DNA of 56,043 nt from Chthonomonadales bacterium (GCA_013360745.1 JABWBA010000013.1:1-56043); one strand, 5' to 3'; shown: positions 25,764 through 34,944, counted from the first letter of the stretch. Notes: generated by a model not told the origin, from the sequence alone. A program made the numbers and translations.

Positions 25764-26981
25764 CTAGGTTGCGGGCTTATCGGTTAGTGCAACAACACCG
25801 GGAAGCGGTCGACCTTCTAGAAACTCCAATGCCGCGCCACCTCCAGTCGATACATGGCTGATCTGGTCGGCGAAGCCAAGCTCCTCGACGGCGGCGGCGG
25901 ACTCGCCACCGCCGACCACGGTGAGCGCGCTCGAACGCGCCAGGGCCTCGGCCATGGCTCGCGTACCCTCCGCATAACGGCTGATCTCGAAGATGCCCAT
26001 CGGACCATTCCAAACGACTATCCGCGCATCCGCGATGACCGCGGCGAATCTGGCCCGGGTTTCCGGTCCGATGTCGACACCCTGCCAATCGTGAGGAATA
26101 GCGTCCACAGAAACGATGTGGCTCTGGACCTCATCGGTGTTATCGGAGAACGGATCACGGTCGGCGATCACTACATCCGACGGCAGCAGTATACGATCCC
26201 CCGCCACAGCGAGGACGTTTCGGCAGTACTCCAGCGCGCCTGGATCACAGAGAGACTGGCCTATCTCCTTACCCTGGGCTTGAAGGAAGGTATAGGCCAT
26301 GCCGCCCCCGATCAGCAGGCGGCTCACCTTCGTGAGGAGGTTGTCGACCACGCCGATCTTGCTCTTGATCTTTGCGCCGCCGAGCACCGCTACGAACCCG
26401 TCCGGAGGACTGTCGAGCGCCCGCCCGAGGAACTCAAGCTCCTTCTTCATCAGGAAGCCTGCGGCTGATGTAAGATGATGGGCAACGCCTTCAGTCGAAG
26501 CGTGCGCCCGGTGGGCGGTGCCGAACGCATCGTTGACATACAGCTCGGCGATCGCTGCGAGGCTCGATGCGAAGACAGGGTCATTCGCAGTCTCGCCGGG
26601 ATGGAAACGGACGTTTTCTAACAGCACCACATCACCCGGCTGCATTTGAGCGATGGCCGCGTCGGCCTGGGGACCGATGCAATCCGGTATCAACGGCACA
26701 TAGATCCCCAGGAGTTCGCTCAGGCGCTCGGCCACCGGCCTCAGCGTGTATCGGACACGATCGGCAGCATCTCCCTTCGGCTGTCCGAGGTGAGAGACGA
26801 GGATCGTCTTGGCCTTGTGCTCGATCAGGTAACGAATGGTCGGCAGCGCACCCCGGATTCGACGGTCATCCATCACCCGGCCATCCTCGTGCTGCGGCAC
26901 GTTGAAGTCGACACGCACGAGCGTCCGTCGGCCCTGTACCGAAAGATCCTCAATGGTTAGCTTATTCAGTCCAGCATTCAT
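25764..26981 (-). CDS. pgk: Phosphoglycerate kinase
   Basis: GGAGG lies one base from ATG 26987 but seven bases from ATG 26981, so 26981 is chosen, giving 405 residues, the normal size. Signatures include LVRVDFNVP at the N-terminus, SHLGQPKG, LENVRFHPGE, VNDAFGTAHRAHAS and VLGGAKIKSKI, with the nucleotide-binding WNGPMGIFE and GGGESAAA near the C-terminus. The enzyme transfers phosphate from 1,3-bisphosphoglycerate to ADP in the cytoplasm. It follows gap, forming the conserved gap-pgk pair. Confidence 0.97.
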   Translation of the reverse strand: MNAGLNKLTIEDLSVQGRRTLVRVDFNVPQHEDGRVMDDRRIRGALPTIRYLIEHKAKTILVSHLGQPKGDAADRVRYTLRPVAERLSELLGIYVPLIPDCIGPQADAAIAQMQPGDVVLLENVRFHPGETANDPVFASSLAAIAELYVNDAFGTAHRAHASTEGVAHHLTSAAGFLMKKELEFLGRALDSPPDGFVAVLGGAKIKSKIGVVDNLLTKVSRLLIGGGMAYTFLQAQGKEIGQSLCDPGALEYCRNVLAVAGDRILLPSDVVIADRDPFSDNTDEVQSHIVSVDAIPHDWQGVDIGPETRARFAAVIADARIVVWNGPMGIFEISRYAEGTRAMAEALARSSALTVVGGGESAAAVEELGFADQISHVSTGGGAALEFLEGRPLPGVVALTDKPAT

Positions 26982-27076
26982 GCTCATGCCTCCAGGGCCT
27001 CGACGGTGCGATCTCAGTGATCGCTCCGAACGGACGGATACGGCTACGGGCGCCGTCTCTTCAGCGCGGTACCGAC

Positions 27077-28090
27077 CTAGAGGCCGACCTTATTCATATA
27101 GACGATCAGGTCGCCGACACGGCATGAATAGGCCCACTCATTGTCATACCATGCGAGGACCTTGGCGGTTCTATCGCCGAGCACCATCGTTTCCCCGGCG
27201 TCAACGACCGAAGAAGCGTTCTCGCCCACAAAGTCGGATGACACCAACGGTGCGTCCTCGACACGAAGATAACCCTTCAACGGGCCCGCAGCCGCAGTAC
27301 GCAGCGCGTCGTTAATGGACTCGACGGTCACCGGCTTTTCGGTGGTAATAACCAGGTCGACCAGAGAGACGGTCGGCACGGGTACTCGCAGGGCGAGGCC
27401 ATGCATCTTACCGGCAAGCTCAGGCACCACGAGAGAGATCGCCTTGGCGGCGCCGGTCGAGGTCGGAATGATGCTCTCCGCTGCCGCACGGGCTCGCCTC
27501 AAGTCCTTGTGGAACTGGTCCGCCACCTTCTGGTCGTTCGTATATGCATGAACCGTGGTCATAAAGCCGGTGACGATGCCGAACGTATCGTTGAGAACTT
27601 TGGCTACCGGGGCGAGGCAGTTCGTGGTGCATGAGGCATTGGAGATGATCCGACATTCAGGGGTGTACTTGTCCTCGTTGCACCCCATAACGATGGTGAC
27701 GTCCTCACCCTTAGCGGGCGCTGAGATCAATACCTTCTTCACCGTCGTTGCGTTGAAATGGGCGCTAGCCTTCGATGCGTCGGTAAAAAAGCCAGTACTC
27801 TCAAGGACCACTTGGACGCCAAGATCCTGCCACGGGATCTGAGCGGGATCGCGCTCGGAGAAGACGGTGATCGTACGGCCATCGATGACAATATCCTTGC
27901 CGTCTACGCTCACCGATCCTGGGTAGGTCCCGTAGTTCGTGTCGTACTTGAACAGGTGGGCGTTTGTCTGGGCGTCCGTCAGATCGTTCAGTGCGACAAC
28001 TTCGAGCTCGTCAGGGTGATTCTTCAGGATCGCTCGCAGGCTTAGCCGGCCGATGCGGCCAAACCCGTTGATCCCGACCTTTACAGCCAT
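27077..28090 (-). CDS. gap: Glyceraldehyde-3-phosphate dehydrogenase
   Basis: ATG 28090 ([14 protein letters not shown]) follows GGAAGGAG by about nine bases and gives 337 residues; the frame from 28183 adds an N-terminus not seen in the family. Catalytic Cys154 is in [10 protein letters not shown]. The Rossmann motif GFGRIGR and the ALNDLTD segment favour NAD over NADP. The enzyme oxidises glyceraldehyde-3-phosphate to 1,3-bisphosphoglycerate. It heads the long operon, with a good promoter about 90 bases upstream. Confidence 0.97.
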   Translation of the reverse strand: MAVKVGINGFGRIGRLSLRAILKNHPDELEVVALNDLTDAQTNAHLFKYDTNYGTYPGSVSVDGKDIVIDGRTITVFSERDPAQIPWQDLGVQVVLESTGFFTDASKASAHFNATTVKKVLISAPAKGEDVTIVMGCNEDKYTPECRIISNASCTTNCLAPVAKVLNDTFGIVTGFMTTVHAYTNDQKVADQFHKDLRRARAAAESIIPTSTGAAKAISLVVPELAGKMHGLALRVPVPTVSLVDLVITTEKPVTVESINDALRTAAAGPLKGYLRVEDAPLVSSDFVGENASSVVDAGETMVLGDRTAKVLAWYDNEWAYSCRVGDLIVYMNKVGL

Positions 28091-28181
28091 TCTGGGTGGC
28101 TCCTTCCTGAACAGGTAGGGATCCGGCGCCGCACGAATAGCGGCTCCGACGGCGTCGGAAACACAACGCTGATTGTGTCGC

Positions 28182-28211
28182 ATTTTAGCATTCCGCCGAG
28201 GGCCGAGTCAA
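28182..28211 (-). promoter_or_regulatory. Sigma70-type promoter heading the gap-lpt run
   Basis: On the minus strand TTGACT (28206-28211) and TAAAAT (28182-28187) are 18 bases apart. The transcript would start near 28175, giving a leader of about 85 bases before gap. The two hexamers each match consensus at five of six positions. Confidence 0.65.
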
Positions 28212-28283
28212 CGGAAAGAAGCCCCGCGGGATAGGGTCGCCGACGCATCACCAGCCCGTTTCCGTTCATGCACCCGGATGCGA

Positions 28284-28556
28284 TTACCGAGCGGACATAC
28301 TGCTGGCAGATACAACGACACTCAGGGCTTGGCGATCGGGCAACGGCTGAATGCGCACGCCAGGCAGATCGTACGCCCATGACGCGTCGGCTGAGTCGAT
28401 GTCGACCGCCCTCCGATCGGTCCGGGCCGATTGATGTAGACAGATGTCGATATAGCGATGTTGGGGCAGTATGACCGTCTCGATAGGGCGAATGCCAGCC
28501 AGGGCCGGGCCGATCCCCGTCAATCCAGGGCTGACTGTGATGAACGTCCGATAGGT
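28284..28556 (-). other. Coding-like relict frame in the gap after the second URO-D gene
   Basis: Directly after the TAG stop of the URO-D gene at 28557, the same frame stays open for about 90 codons to 28284. Its codons have GC-rich third positions like neighbouring genes. The first start-like codon is TTG 28523. I recognise no family. It may be a short gene, a decayed gene fragment, or chance. No Shine-Dalgarno sequence is evident. The other part of this gap, 28091-28283, holds only the gap promoter and leader. Confidence 0.2.
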
Positions 28557-29618
28557 CTAGGCGTAACTGCCCAGTTCTCTGGCCAGCGCCACGATATGAC
28601 GAAAACCTTCGAGGCTCACCGTCGAGGGTATGGAGTGGTCGGAGGAGAAAACGTAGCCGCCGTTCTCCTTGACGATCGGTAGGACGCGCCTTATCTCGTC
28701 CTCGATCAACTCCAGGTCGTCCCAGAGCACGGCGTTGATGCCGCCGTGGAGAACGAGGCGGTCGCCGAACTTCGCCTTCAGTGCAACCGGATCCATGCCC
28801 GCCTTAACTTCGAGAGGATTCAACGAATCGAGGCCTAACTCAACCAGTTCGGGCACGAACGGATTGATATCACCGCAGGAATGCAGACACGCCTTGACGC
28901 CTCGGGAGTGCGCCCATTCGATCGCGCGCTGATGGACGGGCTTCAGGAGGCGACGGTAGGTGGCGCGCGAGAAGAACTGGTTATGCTTGAAACCCATGTC
29001 ATCCGGCCATGTCACGGCATCGAACGTATAGCCAGCATCCCAGACTTGATCCAGCAACGCGATATTAACCTCAAGGAAATGGCTGAAGATATCCTGCATC
29101 CACTCCGGCTGCTCAACCAGCGCAGTCAGGACTCGCTCCGTACCCACAGTCCACGAATGGGTGATATCGAAGCCAAACCAGAGATGTCCCTGGATCCAGG
29201 CGCCACGATCGCGCCAGCCCTTGTAGTTGCGTTGAAGATGCGCCCAGTCGATGCGATCGGAGGTCGGGGTCATTCGAGCCTTGGCCTCGGCCCAGCTTTC
29301 GGGATCCCGTATCGTAAAGTCGAGGAACTCCGGTACGCCGCCGGCATGCTTCCAGTCCCGCATCGTCACCCCATAGGAGGATGTGTGTACAACATATTCC
29401 TCGGTTTCCTCTAGGACCGCGACTGGATACCGGGGACTAATGTCCACTCCGATGCCGGCGACATGATCCAGATCGAAGTAATCCACGAAGCTGACATCGT
29501 CGGGCATCCCTTCCCGATGCCAGCGCTCGATCGTCGCCCCCCAGGGCGAGTCGATGATGGGCACTCGATCCGCTTCCCTGTGCTCGAACATCCTCTGGAA
29601 CCGTTCACGACTCGTCAT
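28557..29618 (-). CDS. URO-D/MtaA-superfamily methyltransferase-like protein (second copy)
   Basis: This 353-residue protein has the uroporphyrinogen decarboxylase fold shared with MtaA and CmuA methyltransferases. The zinc-type HxC is present as LHSCGDI (His246, Cys248). At the position of MtaA's third zinc cysteine near the C-terminus, YVFSSDHSIPS has no cysteine, so a different metal arrangement, or none, is likely. It lacks the arginines expected of true heme-pathway HemE, and the rest of the window has no heme genes. It overlaps the methyltransferase gene by four bases and is the last clear gene of the methyl-transfer cluster. Its substrate is unknown. Confidence 0.8.
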   Translation of the reverse strand: MTSRERFQRMFEHREADRVPIIDSPWGATIERWHREGMPDDVSFVDYFDLDHVAGIGVDISPRYPVAVLEETEEYVVHTSSYGVTMRDWKHAGGVPEFLDFTIRDPESWAEAKARMTPTSDRIDWAHLQRNYKGWRDRGAWIQGHLWFGFDITHSWTVGTERVLTALVEQPEWMQDIFSHFLEVNIALLDQVWDAGYTFDAVTWPDDMGFKHNQFFSRATYRRLLKPVHQRAIEWAHSRGVKACLHSCGDINPFVPELVELGLDSLNPLEVKAGMDPVALKAKFGDRLVLHGGINAVLWDDLELIEDEIRRVLPIVKENGGYVFSSDHSIPSTVSLEGFRHIVALARELGSYA

Positions 29619-30370
29619 CGTTGTGACACCTCCAGGCCCTGATCATCGATGATCACGTTGACGCTGGCGCGCATGTTCGCCGAATCGCGGACCCAGTCGA
29701 GATACGGCGCAAGCCGTTCAGCGCAGTTGACGCTGTTGTGGGCCAGCACGAGTCCGCCGGAGACCAGCGACCTTTCGCATGCGCGCAGAATATCGAGATA
29801 GATCGCCTTCCCTCGCGCTGCATCGCCGTCAGCATCCAGATACAACAGATCGAGATCGCCCGCCCATTCCGCGGCCACATCGACGGCATCCGCTGCAACG
29901 ATTCTAGCGACGCCCGTTGGATCGATGCGGCGCACGTTCCGTTCGGCCCGTTCCGCTTCCTCCGGTCGTATCTCCACGCCGACGAGCGCCTCCGCCTCAT
30001 AACAGCTTCCGGGCCCGACGCCGGCGCCCGCGTTGGAGATAAATGTGAAGCCGCAGAAGACGCCTGCGGCGAGCATCCGCCGTGGCCGAGCAATCGCATT
30101 GATGGCATACATGAGCCGCTGCTGACGCGGTGTGATCGCCGTCCAGGGTATCTCGAAATCCCGCGCGACCGCATCGCGATGGTGCAGAAAGCGGTCGTGA
30201 TCGTAGCGGGTGTGGGGCAGGATCCCACGGACTACCAGTTCGCGGAGAACGGCATCGACGATCGCCACCTCACGTTCCGGGGCCTCGAGCTGCACGTGGG
30301 GATGCTGAAAGTCCATCCGATAGGACTCCCAATCCGGTACGATGATCTCGTCAGGCATGGCAGCATCCAT
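29615..30370 (-). CDS. Class I SAM-dependent methyltransferase (O-methyltransferase-like)
   Basis: The fold is the class I SAM type. Motif I is degenerate but visible (RMLAAGVFCGFTFIS), acidic VGVEIRPEEAERAERN follows, then RIVAADAVDVA and DLLYLDADGDA, the acidic catalytic-loop position. The frame opens at 30427; ATG 30370 (MDAAMPDEII) is chosen as more family-like, 251 residues, but no Shine-Dalgarno evidence decides. Typical substrates are small hydroxylated molecules. In this cluster it might methylate or act on a cluster product, but nothing shows which. It overlaps the downstream URO-D gene. Confidence 0.72.
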   Translation of the reverse strand: MDAAMPDEIIVPDWESYRMDFQHPHVQLEAPEREVAIVDAVLRELVVRGILPHTRYDHDRFLHHRDAVARDFEIPWTAITPRQQRLMYAINAIARPRRMLAAGVFCGFTFISNAGAGVGPGSCYEAEALVGVEIRPEEAERAERNVRRIDPTGVARIVAADAVDVAAEWAGDLDLLYLDADGDAARGKAIYLDILRACERSLVSGGLVLAHNSVNCAERLAPYLDWVRDSANMRASVNVIIDDQGLEVSQR

Positions 30371-30510
30371 CCTCACGGCTCCGCGGCCCCGTTGCAGTAT
30401 GGAACCGGGAAAACCACGCTTCATCATGTTGTATAGGTTTGCGTACGATCAATGGACATAGGTGAGATCAGAAGCGCAATCCGCAAGCCGATCGTCGTAC
30501 CGATGTCCGC

Positions 30511-31392
30511 CTAGTGTTCGCCCTTGACGATTCGCTCGGCCAGTCGTTGGATGAACTCAGGCGCGGTACCGCAGCAACCCCCTAGAAAACCTGCGCCGAC
30601 CGCAGGGAGCTGCGCCATTGCGGCAGCGAACGTCTCCGGGGTTACATCATACACCGCGACGCCGTCGACGATCCTGGGCAAACCGGCGTTCGCCTTGGCC
30701 CAGACGGGTCGACCGCTGGCGGCGTGGAGTCGCTCAATCACCATCGCCATATCCGCCGGCCCCTGACCGCAGTTCGCTCCGACGATATCGGCGCCAGCCT
30801 CATGCAACGCCGTCGCTGCCTGCTCGGGAGTTGTCCCCATCACCGTTCTTGCGCCGGCCTGACCGGCGCCGTACGTAAGGCAGGCGACGATCGGCAAACC
30901 GATCCTATGCGCCGCGCGAACTGCAGCCACGGCCTCGGCGAGGTCGCACATGGTCTCGATCACGAAGCCGTCGACACCCCCCTCCGCCAGGGCCGCAGCC
31001 TGCTGAGAAAAGGCAGCGTACAATAGGTCCGCATCGATGTCGCCGACCGAGGGCAGCTTGCCGGTTGGGCCAATCGAGCCGAACACTTTCGCTCGATTGC
31101 CCGCGGCGGCCCGCGAGATTGCGGCTCCGGCCCGGTTGATCTCAACGGCGCGATCGGCCAGAGCGTGCCGATCGAGGAGCACGCTTGATGCTCCGAAGGT
31201 ATTCGTCAGGATGATCTGCGCCCCTGCGGCGACATACGCTGCGGCGACCTCCTGAACCCGATCCGGCCAGTCCAGATTCCAGGGATCCGGCGGTGCACCG
31301 ATCGGCAGCCCCCGCTGCTGCATCTGTGTCCCCCAGGCGCCGTCGGTAAGGACTGGCGCTGTATGGAGCAGCGCTTCGATTACTGGATGCAT
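30511..31392 (-). CDS. Stand-alone homocysteine S-methyltransferase (MetH N-terminal/BHMT type)
   Basis: This 293-residue TIM barrel matches the Pfam S-methyl_trans family, the homocysteine-binding module of MetH, BHMT and MmuM. Zinc cysteines are present at Cys208 (GANCGQGP) and Cys273-Cys274 (GGCCGTAP). The N-terminal LTDGAWGTQMQQRG is the family signature. GAGAGGT sits about five bases before ATG 31392. There is no folate or B12 domain, so the methyl donor must be another protein or molecule. The adjacent corrinoid protein is an obvious candidate. Its start lies inside the end of the URO-D gene by 13 bases, implying cotranslation. Confidence 0.88.
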   Translation of the reverse strand: MHPVIEALLHTAPVLTDGAWGTQMQQRGLPIGAPPDPWNLDWPDRVQEVAAAYVAAGAQIILTNTFGASSVLLDRHALADRAVEINRAGAAISRAAAGNRAKVFGSIGPTGKLPSVGDIDADLLYAAFSQQAAALAEGGVDGFVIETMCDLAEAVAAVRAAHRIGLPIVACLTYGAGQAGARTVMGTTPEQAATALHEAGADIVGANCGQGPADMAMVIERLHAASGRPVWAKANAGLPRIVDGVAVYDVTPETFAAAMAQLPAVGAGFLGGCCGTAPEFIQRLAERIVKGEH

Positions 31393-32585
31393 TGCGGACC
31401 TCTCGCGTCGTAATATCCGAACTCCCGGACGACTTCGTACATCGCGGCGATATTGACCGCGGGTGTGCCGGGCGCCAGATTGTTGCCTTCTCTCATTACA
31501 AACTTGCCCCCCTGCGTCACGCCAGAGCGGAGGATGTCCAGGGTAGCCGAACGAACTTCGTCGGAGCTCGCTTCGACAAGAAACGGGGCTGACGGACCTC
31601 CGTACAGCTGGACATCGGGACCCAGCTCCGCACGAAGCCGGCCAAAATCCACGGGAAAACCGGTGTCAAACGACATCACACCCAGCTCGTCGCGAATGGT
31701 GGGGAAGTGCCGTGCAGCATTGCCGCAGAGGTGGATCGATCGCCCCCGTTCCGTCGCGAATGCTTCGAACAGCCGGCGATGTCTCGGCAGGATATGCTCC
31801 CGGTATGCAGCGGTTGAGATCAGAGTGATGCTGTCGTCCGCGATCCCGTAGCCGTCGTGCGGATACGCAAGGCGGAATCGGTCCTTCCAGGCCGCCACCC
31901 GCTCGATGGTCGCATCGGTGATGAAATCCAGCAGCCGTCCCAGTCGCCTCGGTTCCGCCGCCATCATCTCGCACACGGTGTCGCACGAGAGCACGTTGCA
32001 TGCAATGGTGAACGGACCATCCGTCCCAAGACCGGTGCTCGGTGCGTTCGCGACAACGGGCTTGCCGTAGAACGTCCGTTCACTTGCGAGATCCGACATC
32101 CGGGCATGGAACTCGAGCGCCCGGCCCATTACACCGCCAAAGGGTCTGGGCGCCCCTTGACTCAGAAGCCGGTCGGGCTCGGCTGCGAAGACCGGTCGGA
32201 CATCCGGGACCTGACCGTCGCGATACTCTATCGGACAGCCGAACCAGGCCGATTCGTAGTAGTTTTGGAAGTCAACATAGACATGCCACTGTTCCGGGAT
32301 ACCCATATCGGCGTCCTGCATCAGGTGGTGGCGTATCCAGTATTGGAACCGCAGTTGGGCTTCGAACATGGTGTCGGGGTCTTCGGAGTACGTGCGAAAA
32401 TCCACATGGAGAGCGTTCGCCCCGGTCTCGCACAACAGGTAGCGTGGATTGATGCCGAGGATCATTGGCACTCGGATGGGCTTCCCCCGGTGATAGGCGT
32501 CCCATACCGCTCGGACCTCGGCGTTATGCGCGCTGAAATCCACGATTCGATGAGGCATCTCGGACACCTGCGCACTCATCCGCAC
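31380..32585 (-). CDS. URO-D/MtaA-superfamily methyltransferase-like protein (first copy)
   Basis: GTG 32585, with GGAGA five bases upstream, gives 401 residues. The fold is that of uroporphyrinogen decarboxylase, as in MtaA, which carries methyl groups from corrinoid proteins to thiols. HxC is present as IHLCGN (His285, Cys287). MtaA's third zinc ligand, a cysteine near the C-terminus in a GCG-type loop, is replaced by REGNNLAPG, an Asn at that spot. It may therefore move methyl groups with altered chemistry or play a structural role. It lies between mtaB and the homocysteine methyltransferase gene. Confidence 0.8.
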   Translation of the reverse strand: MRMSAQVSEMPHRIVDFSAHNAEVRAVWDAYHRGKPIRVPMILGINPRYLLCETGANALHVDFRTYSEDPDTMFEAQLRFQYWIRHHLMQDADMGIPEQWHVYVDFQNYYESAWFGCPIEYRDGQVPDVRPVFAAEPDRLLSQGAPRPFGGVMGRALEFHARMSDLASERTFYGKPVVANAPSTGLGTDGPFTIACNVLSCDTVCEMMAAEPRRLGRLLDFITDATIERVAAWKDRFRLAYPHDGYGIADDSITLISTAAYREHILPRHRRLFEAFATERGRSIHLCGNAARHFPTIRDELGVMSFDTGFPVDFGRLRAELGPDVQLYGGPSAPFLVEASSDEVRSATLDILRSGVTQGGKFVMREGNNLAPGTPAVNIAAMYEVVREFGYYDARGPQCIQ

Positions 32586-32750
32586 ACGGCTCTCCGTTCA
32601 CCAAGCATCAGGAAGCGCCGTATTCGTGGCGCGAGCGGTGTGGGGGGCGATATCACAGGCCTGGTTGATATCGGCCGGGTCATCATCGCGGCCAGTTCAC
32701 GGACACCTCGCCCTGCTCGGTCCAATCACCGACATCCGCTCAATGATCGG

Positions 32751-34160
32751 TCAGGCAGTAAGCCCGTATTCACCGGGGAGATAGGGTGCGTCGGCATACC
32801 GAACGAGCATCTCGGCGATAAACTCGTCTTCACACTCGGGCAAGCCATCAGCCGCCTTGCGGAATTGATCGAGCCAACGGAGCTCGTTCTCGGCGATCCG
32901 AACCTCGCCGGCCACTCGTGCCCGAGCCAGCTCGTCAAGCGTCGCGATCACCGCGATTCGGGTCCGCTGATACGCGCATGCGGTACCGGAGATCAGCGCT
33001 GATAGTTTGACCACGACCTCCGGCCGTAGAACATGCGCCTGCGGATCCAGGGCCGCATCTGAGGCCACAAGCCAATCGCGCATCTGCTCGGCTCCGGCCC
33101 GGGTCTTCGCGGCTGTATTCAGCAGTCGGCAATCATAGGCGAGCTGTTCAACGCTAACCGTAGGCGCATTCGTACTCAGGAGTCGAACGTTCTGAACCGA
33201 TTCGTTGGACCACAGATCACAAACGGCCTGAGCGATATTGCCGACCGTGCTCAGATGGGCGCAAGCCGCAGAACGCCCTTCCATGGAGATCGGGACGCCG
33301 GCAATCGCTTTCATATATGGGCCTTCGTAGGCGCAGTCCTTGCTCGGTCCGACGGCGCCGACCTCGTAGGCAACAAGGCCGCGCGGCACCGAGGCAACGC
33401 GGTCCACGGCGGCGAGCACACGAGGGATCATCCGCTGTTCGGCGAGCACCATGGCGGTATTGGCGAAGCCGCACGCGGTGTCGCCCGACGGCACGATCCC
33501 ATGGGTTCGGCAGGACTGGACGATCGCCGTCCAGAGGAACCTCATGTCGCGGGGAGCCAGAACGCCAAGGGCATAGACGATCCCCTCTAGGTCGGCGTCC
33601 ATGATGGCCTGATCATGGATCTCCTTGCCGCCTGTCGACTCGATACCGATCATGTCGGCGCCCGACGGCCCAGCCAGGTCGAACAGTCGGACCATGCCGT
33701 CCCAGTACGAGCCGCTTCGCATTACGGGCGGCCGGACGTGGTCCCGCGTGTCATTGGGGGTCAGACGTAGTGCGGACCGCAGCCCACGGGTCTCGCCGTA
33801 ACGGCGCATCGTTGCAGCGAGGAGCTCCGTGATCTCGGCGCCCCATTCAGGGAAGACGGTCATCGGAGGGAGCGTTTCGAACTCGACAACAAGGGCAGGA
33901 ACCTCGAGGTCGGCGGCGCGCTTACACACTCCGTCGATCATCTCGGTGTACTGGGCTCGGACCTCGGGCCAGGTCTCCTCCATAATATCGATCGGGGGGA
34001 GGGTGAAGTTGACCTCGGGAATGACCTCTCCAGCGCCGATCACCACGCCTCGCCCACAGCTGACCGGACGCGGCGCCTGGCCATACAAAAAGTCGTGAGC
34101 CGATGAGATCGCCGGCGTTGCAGCGGCAGAGGCAATATCCGACTGCGGATGTACGTTCAT
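32751..34160 (-). CDS. mtaB: MtaB-like methanol:corrinoid methyltransferase
   Basis: ATG 34160 (469 residues) is preferred; the frame from 34193 adds eleven residues without a ribosome binding site. M. barkeri MtaB is 461 residues. Zinc ligands align as Glu174 (GIESTGGKE), Cys230 (GDTACGFANT) and Cys276 (GPSKDCAYEG), corresponding to Glu164, Cys220 and Cys269, with the first spacing (56) identical. IPEVNFTLPPID, NDTRDHVRPP, LVAYEVGAVGP and AYDCRLLNTA are also shared. MtaB cleaves methanol and transfers the methyl group to the cobalt of MtaC. No in-frame amber codon is present. The partner corrinoid gene lies just upstream. Confidence 0.9.
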   Translation of the reverse strand: MNVHPQSDIASAAATPAISSAHDFLYGQAPRPVSCGRGVVIGAGEVIPEVNFTLPPIDIMEETWPEVRAQYTEMIDGVCKRAADLEVPALVVEFETLPPMTVFPEWGAEITELLAATMRRYGETRGLRSALRLTPNDTRDHVRPPVMRSGSYWDGMVRLFDLAGPSGADMIGIESTGGKEIHDQAIMDADLEGIVYALGVLAPRDMRFLWTAIVQSCRTHGIVPSGDTACGFANTAMVLAEQRMIPRVLAAVDRVASVPRGLVAYEVGAVGPSKDCAYEGPYMKAIAGVPISMEGRSAACAHLSTVGNIAQAVCDLWSNESVQNVRLLSTNAPTVSVEQLAYDCRLLNTAAKTRAGAEQMRDWLVASDAALDPQAHVLRPEVVVKLSALISGTACAYQRTRIAVIATLDELARARVAGEVRIAENELRWLDQFRKAADGLPECEDEFIAEMLVRYADAPYLPGEYGLTA

Positions 34161-34265
34161 GTACCTTTGTGACGCTCCTTCAATGAGACCCATGTGCCAA
34201 TGCGTCGCCAGCCAGGCGTGCGGATCACGCCTGGCGGCACACCAGCAGGATAGAGAAACGGCTGC

Positions 34266-34901
34266 TCAGGCCCCGACGAGCTGTCGCGCGATTCGAACCG
34301 CCCCGCTTGCGTTATCGCTGAACGCATCCGCGCCGATGTCATCCGCGTAGCGCTGGGTCACGGGAGCTCCGCCGATCATCGTCCGCACCGAGCCCTTAAG
34401 GCCGGCATTCGTCAACGCCTCCACGGTGCTCTTCATACCGGGCATTGTCGTGGTAAGGAGCGCCGACATCGCGATGACCTGAGCGCCCTGTTCACGGGCG
34501 GCATCGATGAACTTCTCGGGCGACACATCAACACCGAGATCGATCACCTCGAAGCCACCGCCCTCGAGCATCGCAGCGACGAGGTTCTTGCCAATATCGT
34601 GAAGATCGCCTCGCACCGTACCGATGACGACCTTACCTATGGGCTTGGCTCCGGTCTCAGCGAGCTTCGGGCGGATGTACTCCAGCGCCGCTTTCATGGC
34701 CCGGGCTGAGATGAGCAGTTCCGGCACGAAATATTCGTTCTCTTCGAAGAGTCGCCCCACCTCATCCATCGCGGGGATCATGTATTTCTGAAGGAGTTCC
34801 TCCGGATTGGCCCCCTCATCAAGCGCTTCCCTGGTCGTCTCGGCGGCAAGGTTCTTATTGCCTTCGAGTACTGCGGTGTAGAGGGCCTGTAAGTCAGCCA
34901 T
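34266..34901 (-). CDS. mtaC: MtaC-like methyl-corrinoid protein
   Basis: This 211-residue protein has the two-domain corrinoid carrier layout: an N-terminal helical cap (1-85; LLQKYMIPAMDEVGRLFEENEYFVPELLISARAM) and a Rossmann cobalamin domain (88-211). The base-off ligand motif DxHxxG is complete at Asp99, His101 and Gly104 (RGDLHDIGKN), followed by the SALLTTTMPGM and IGGAPVT motifs. It carries the methyl group as methyl-Co(III) between MtaB and a methyl acceptor. AAGAGGA precedes the ATG. It lies between the ferredoxin and mtaB genes. Confidence 0.93.
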   Translation of the reverse strand: MADLQALYTAVLEGNKNLAAETTREALDEGANPEELLQKYMIPAMDEVGRLFEENEYFVPELLISARAMKAALEYIRPKLAETGAKPIGKVVIGTVRGDLHDIGKNLVAAMLEGGGFEVIDLGVDVSPEKFIDAAREQGAQVIAMSALLTTTMPGMKSTVEALTNAGLKGSVRTMIGGAPVTQRYADDIGADAFSDNASGAVRIARQLVGA

Positions 34902-34944
34902 GTTTGTATCCTCTTATGGTTTGGTATAGAGTGTGATCGTCTGG

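Noticed and set aside
28557-29618. True uroporphyrinogen decarboxylase for heme synthesis (HemE)
   Set aside because: The N-terminal HemE arginine motif is missing, HxC zinc-type residues are present and the neighbours are corrinoid genes.
31857-33002. Open frame of 381 codons on the plus strand
   Set aside because: It crosses the URO-D and mtaB genes on the other strand; both carry clear family motifs.
32751-34160. Pyrrolysine-type methylamine methyltransferase
   Set aside because: There is no in-frame amber codon, and the zinc ligands match methanol-specific MtaB instead.
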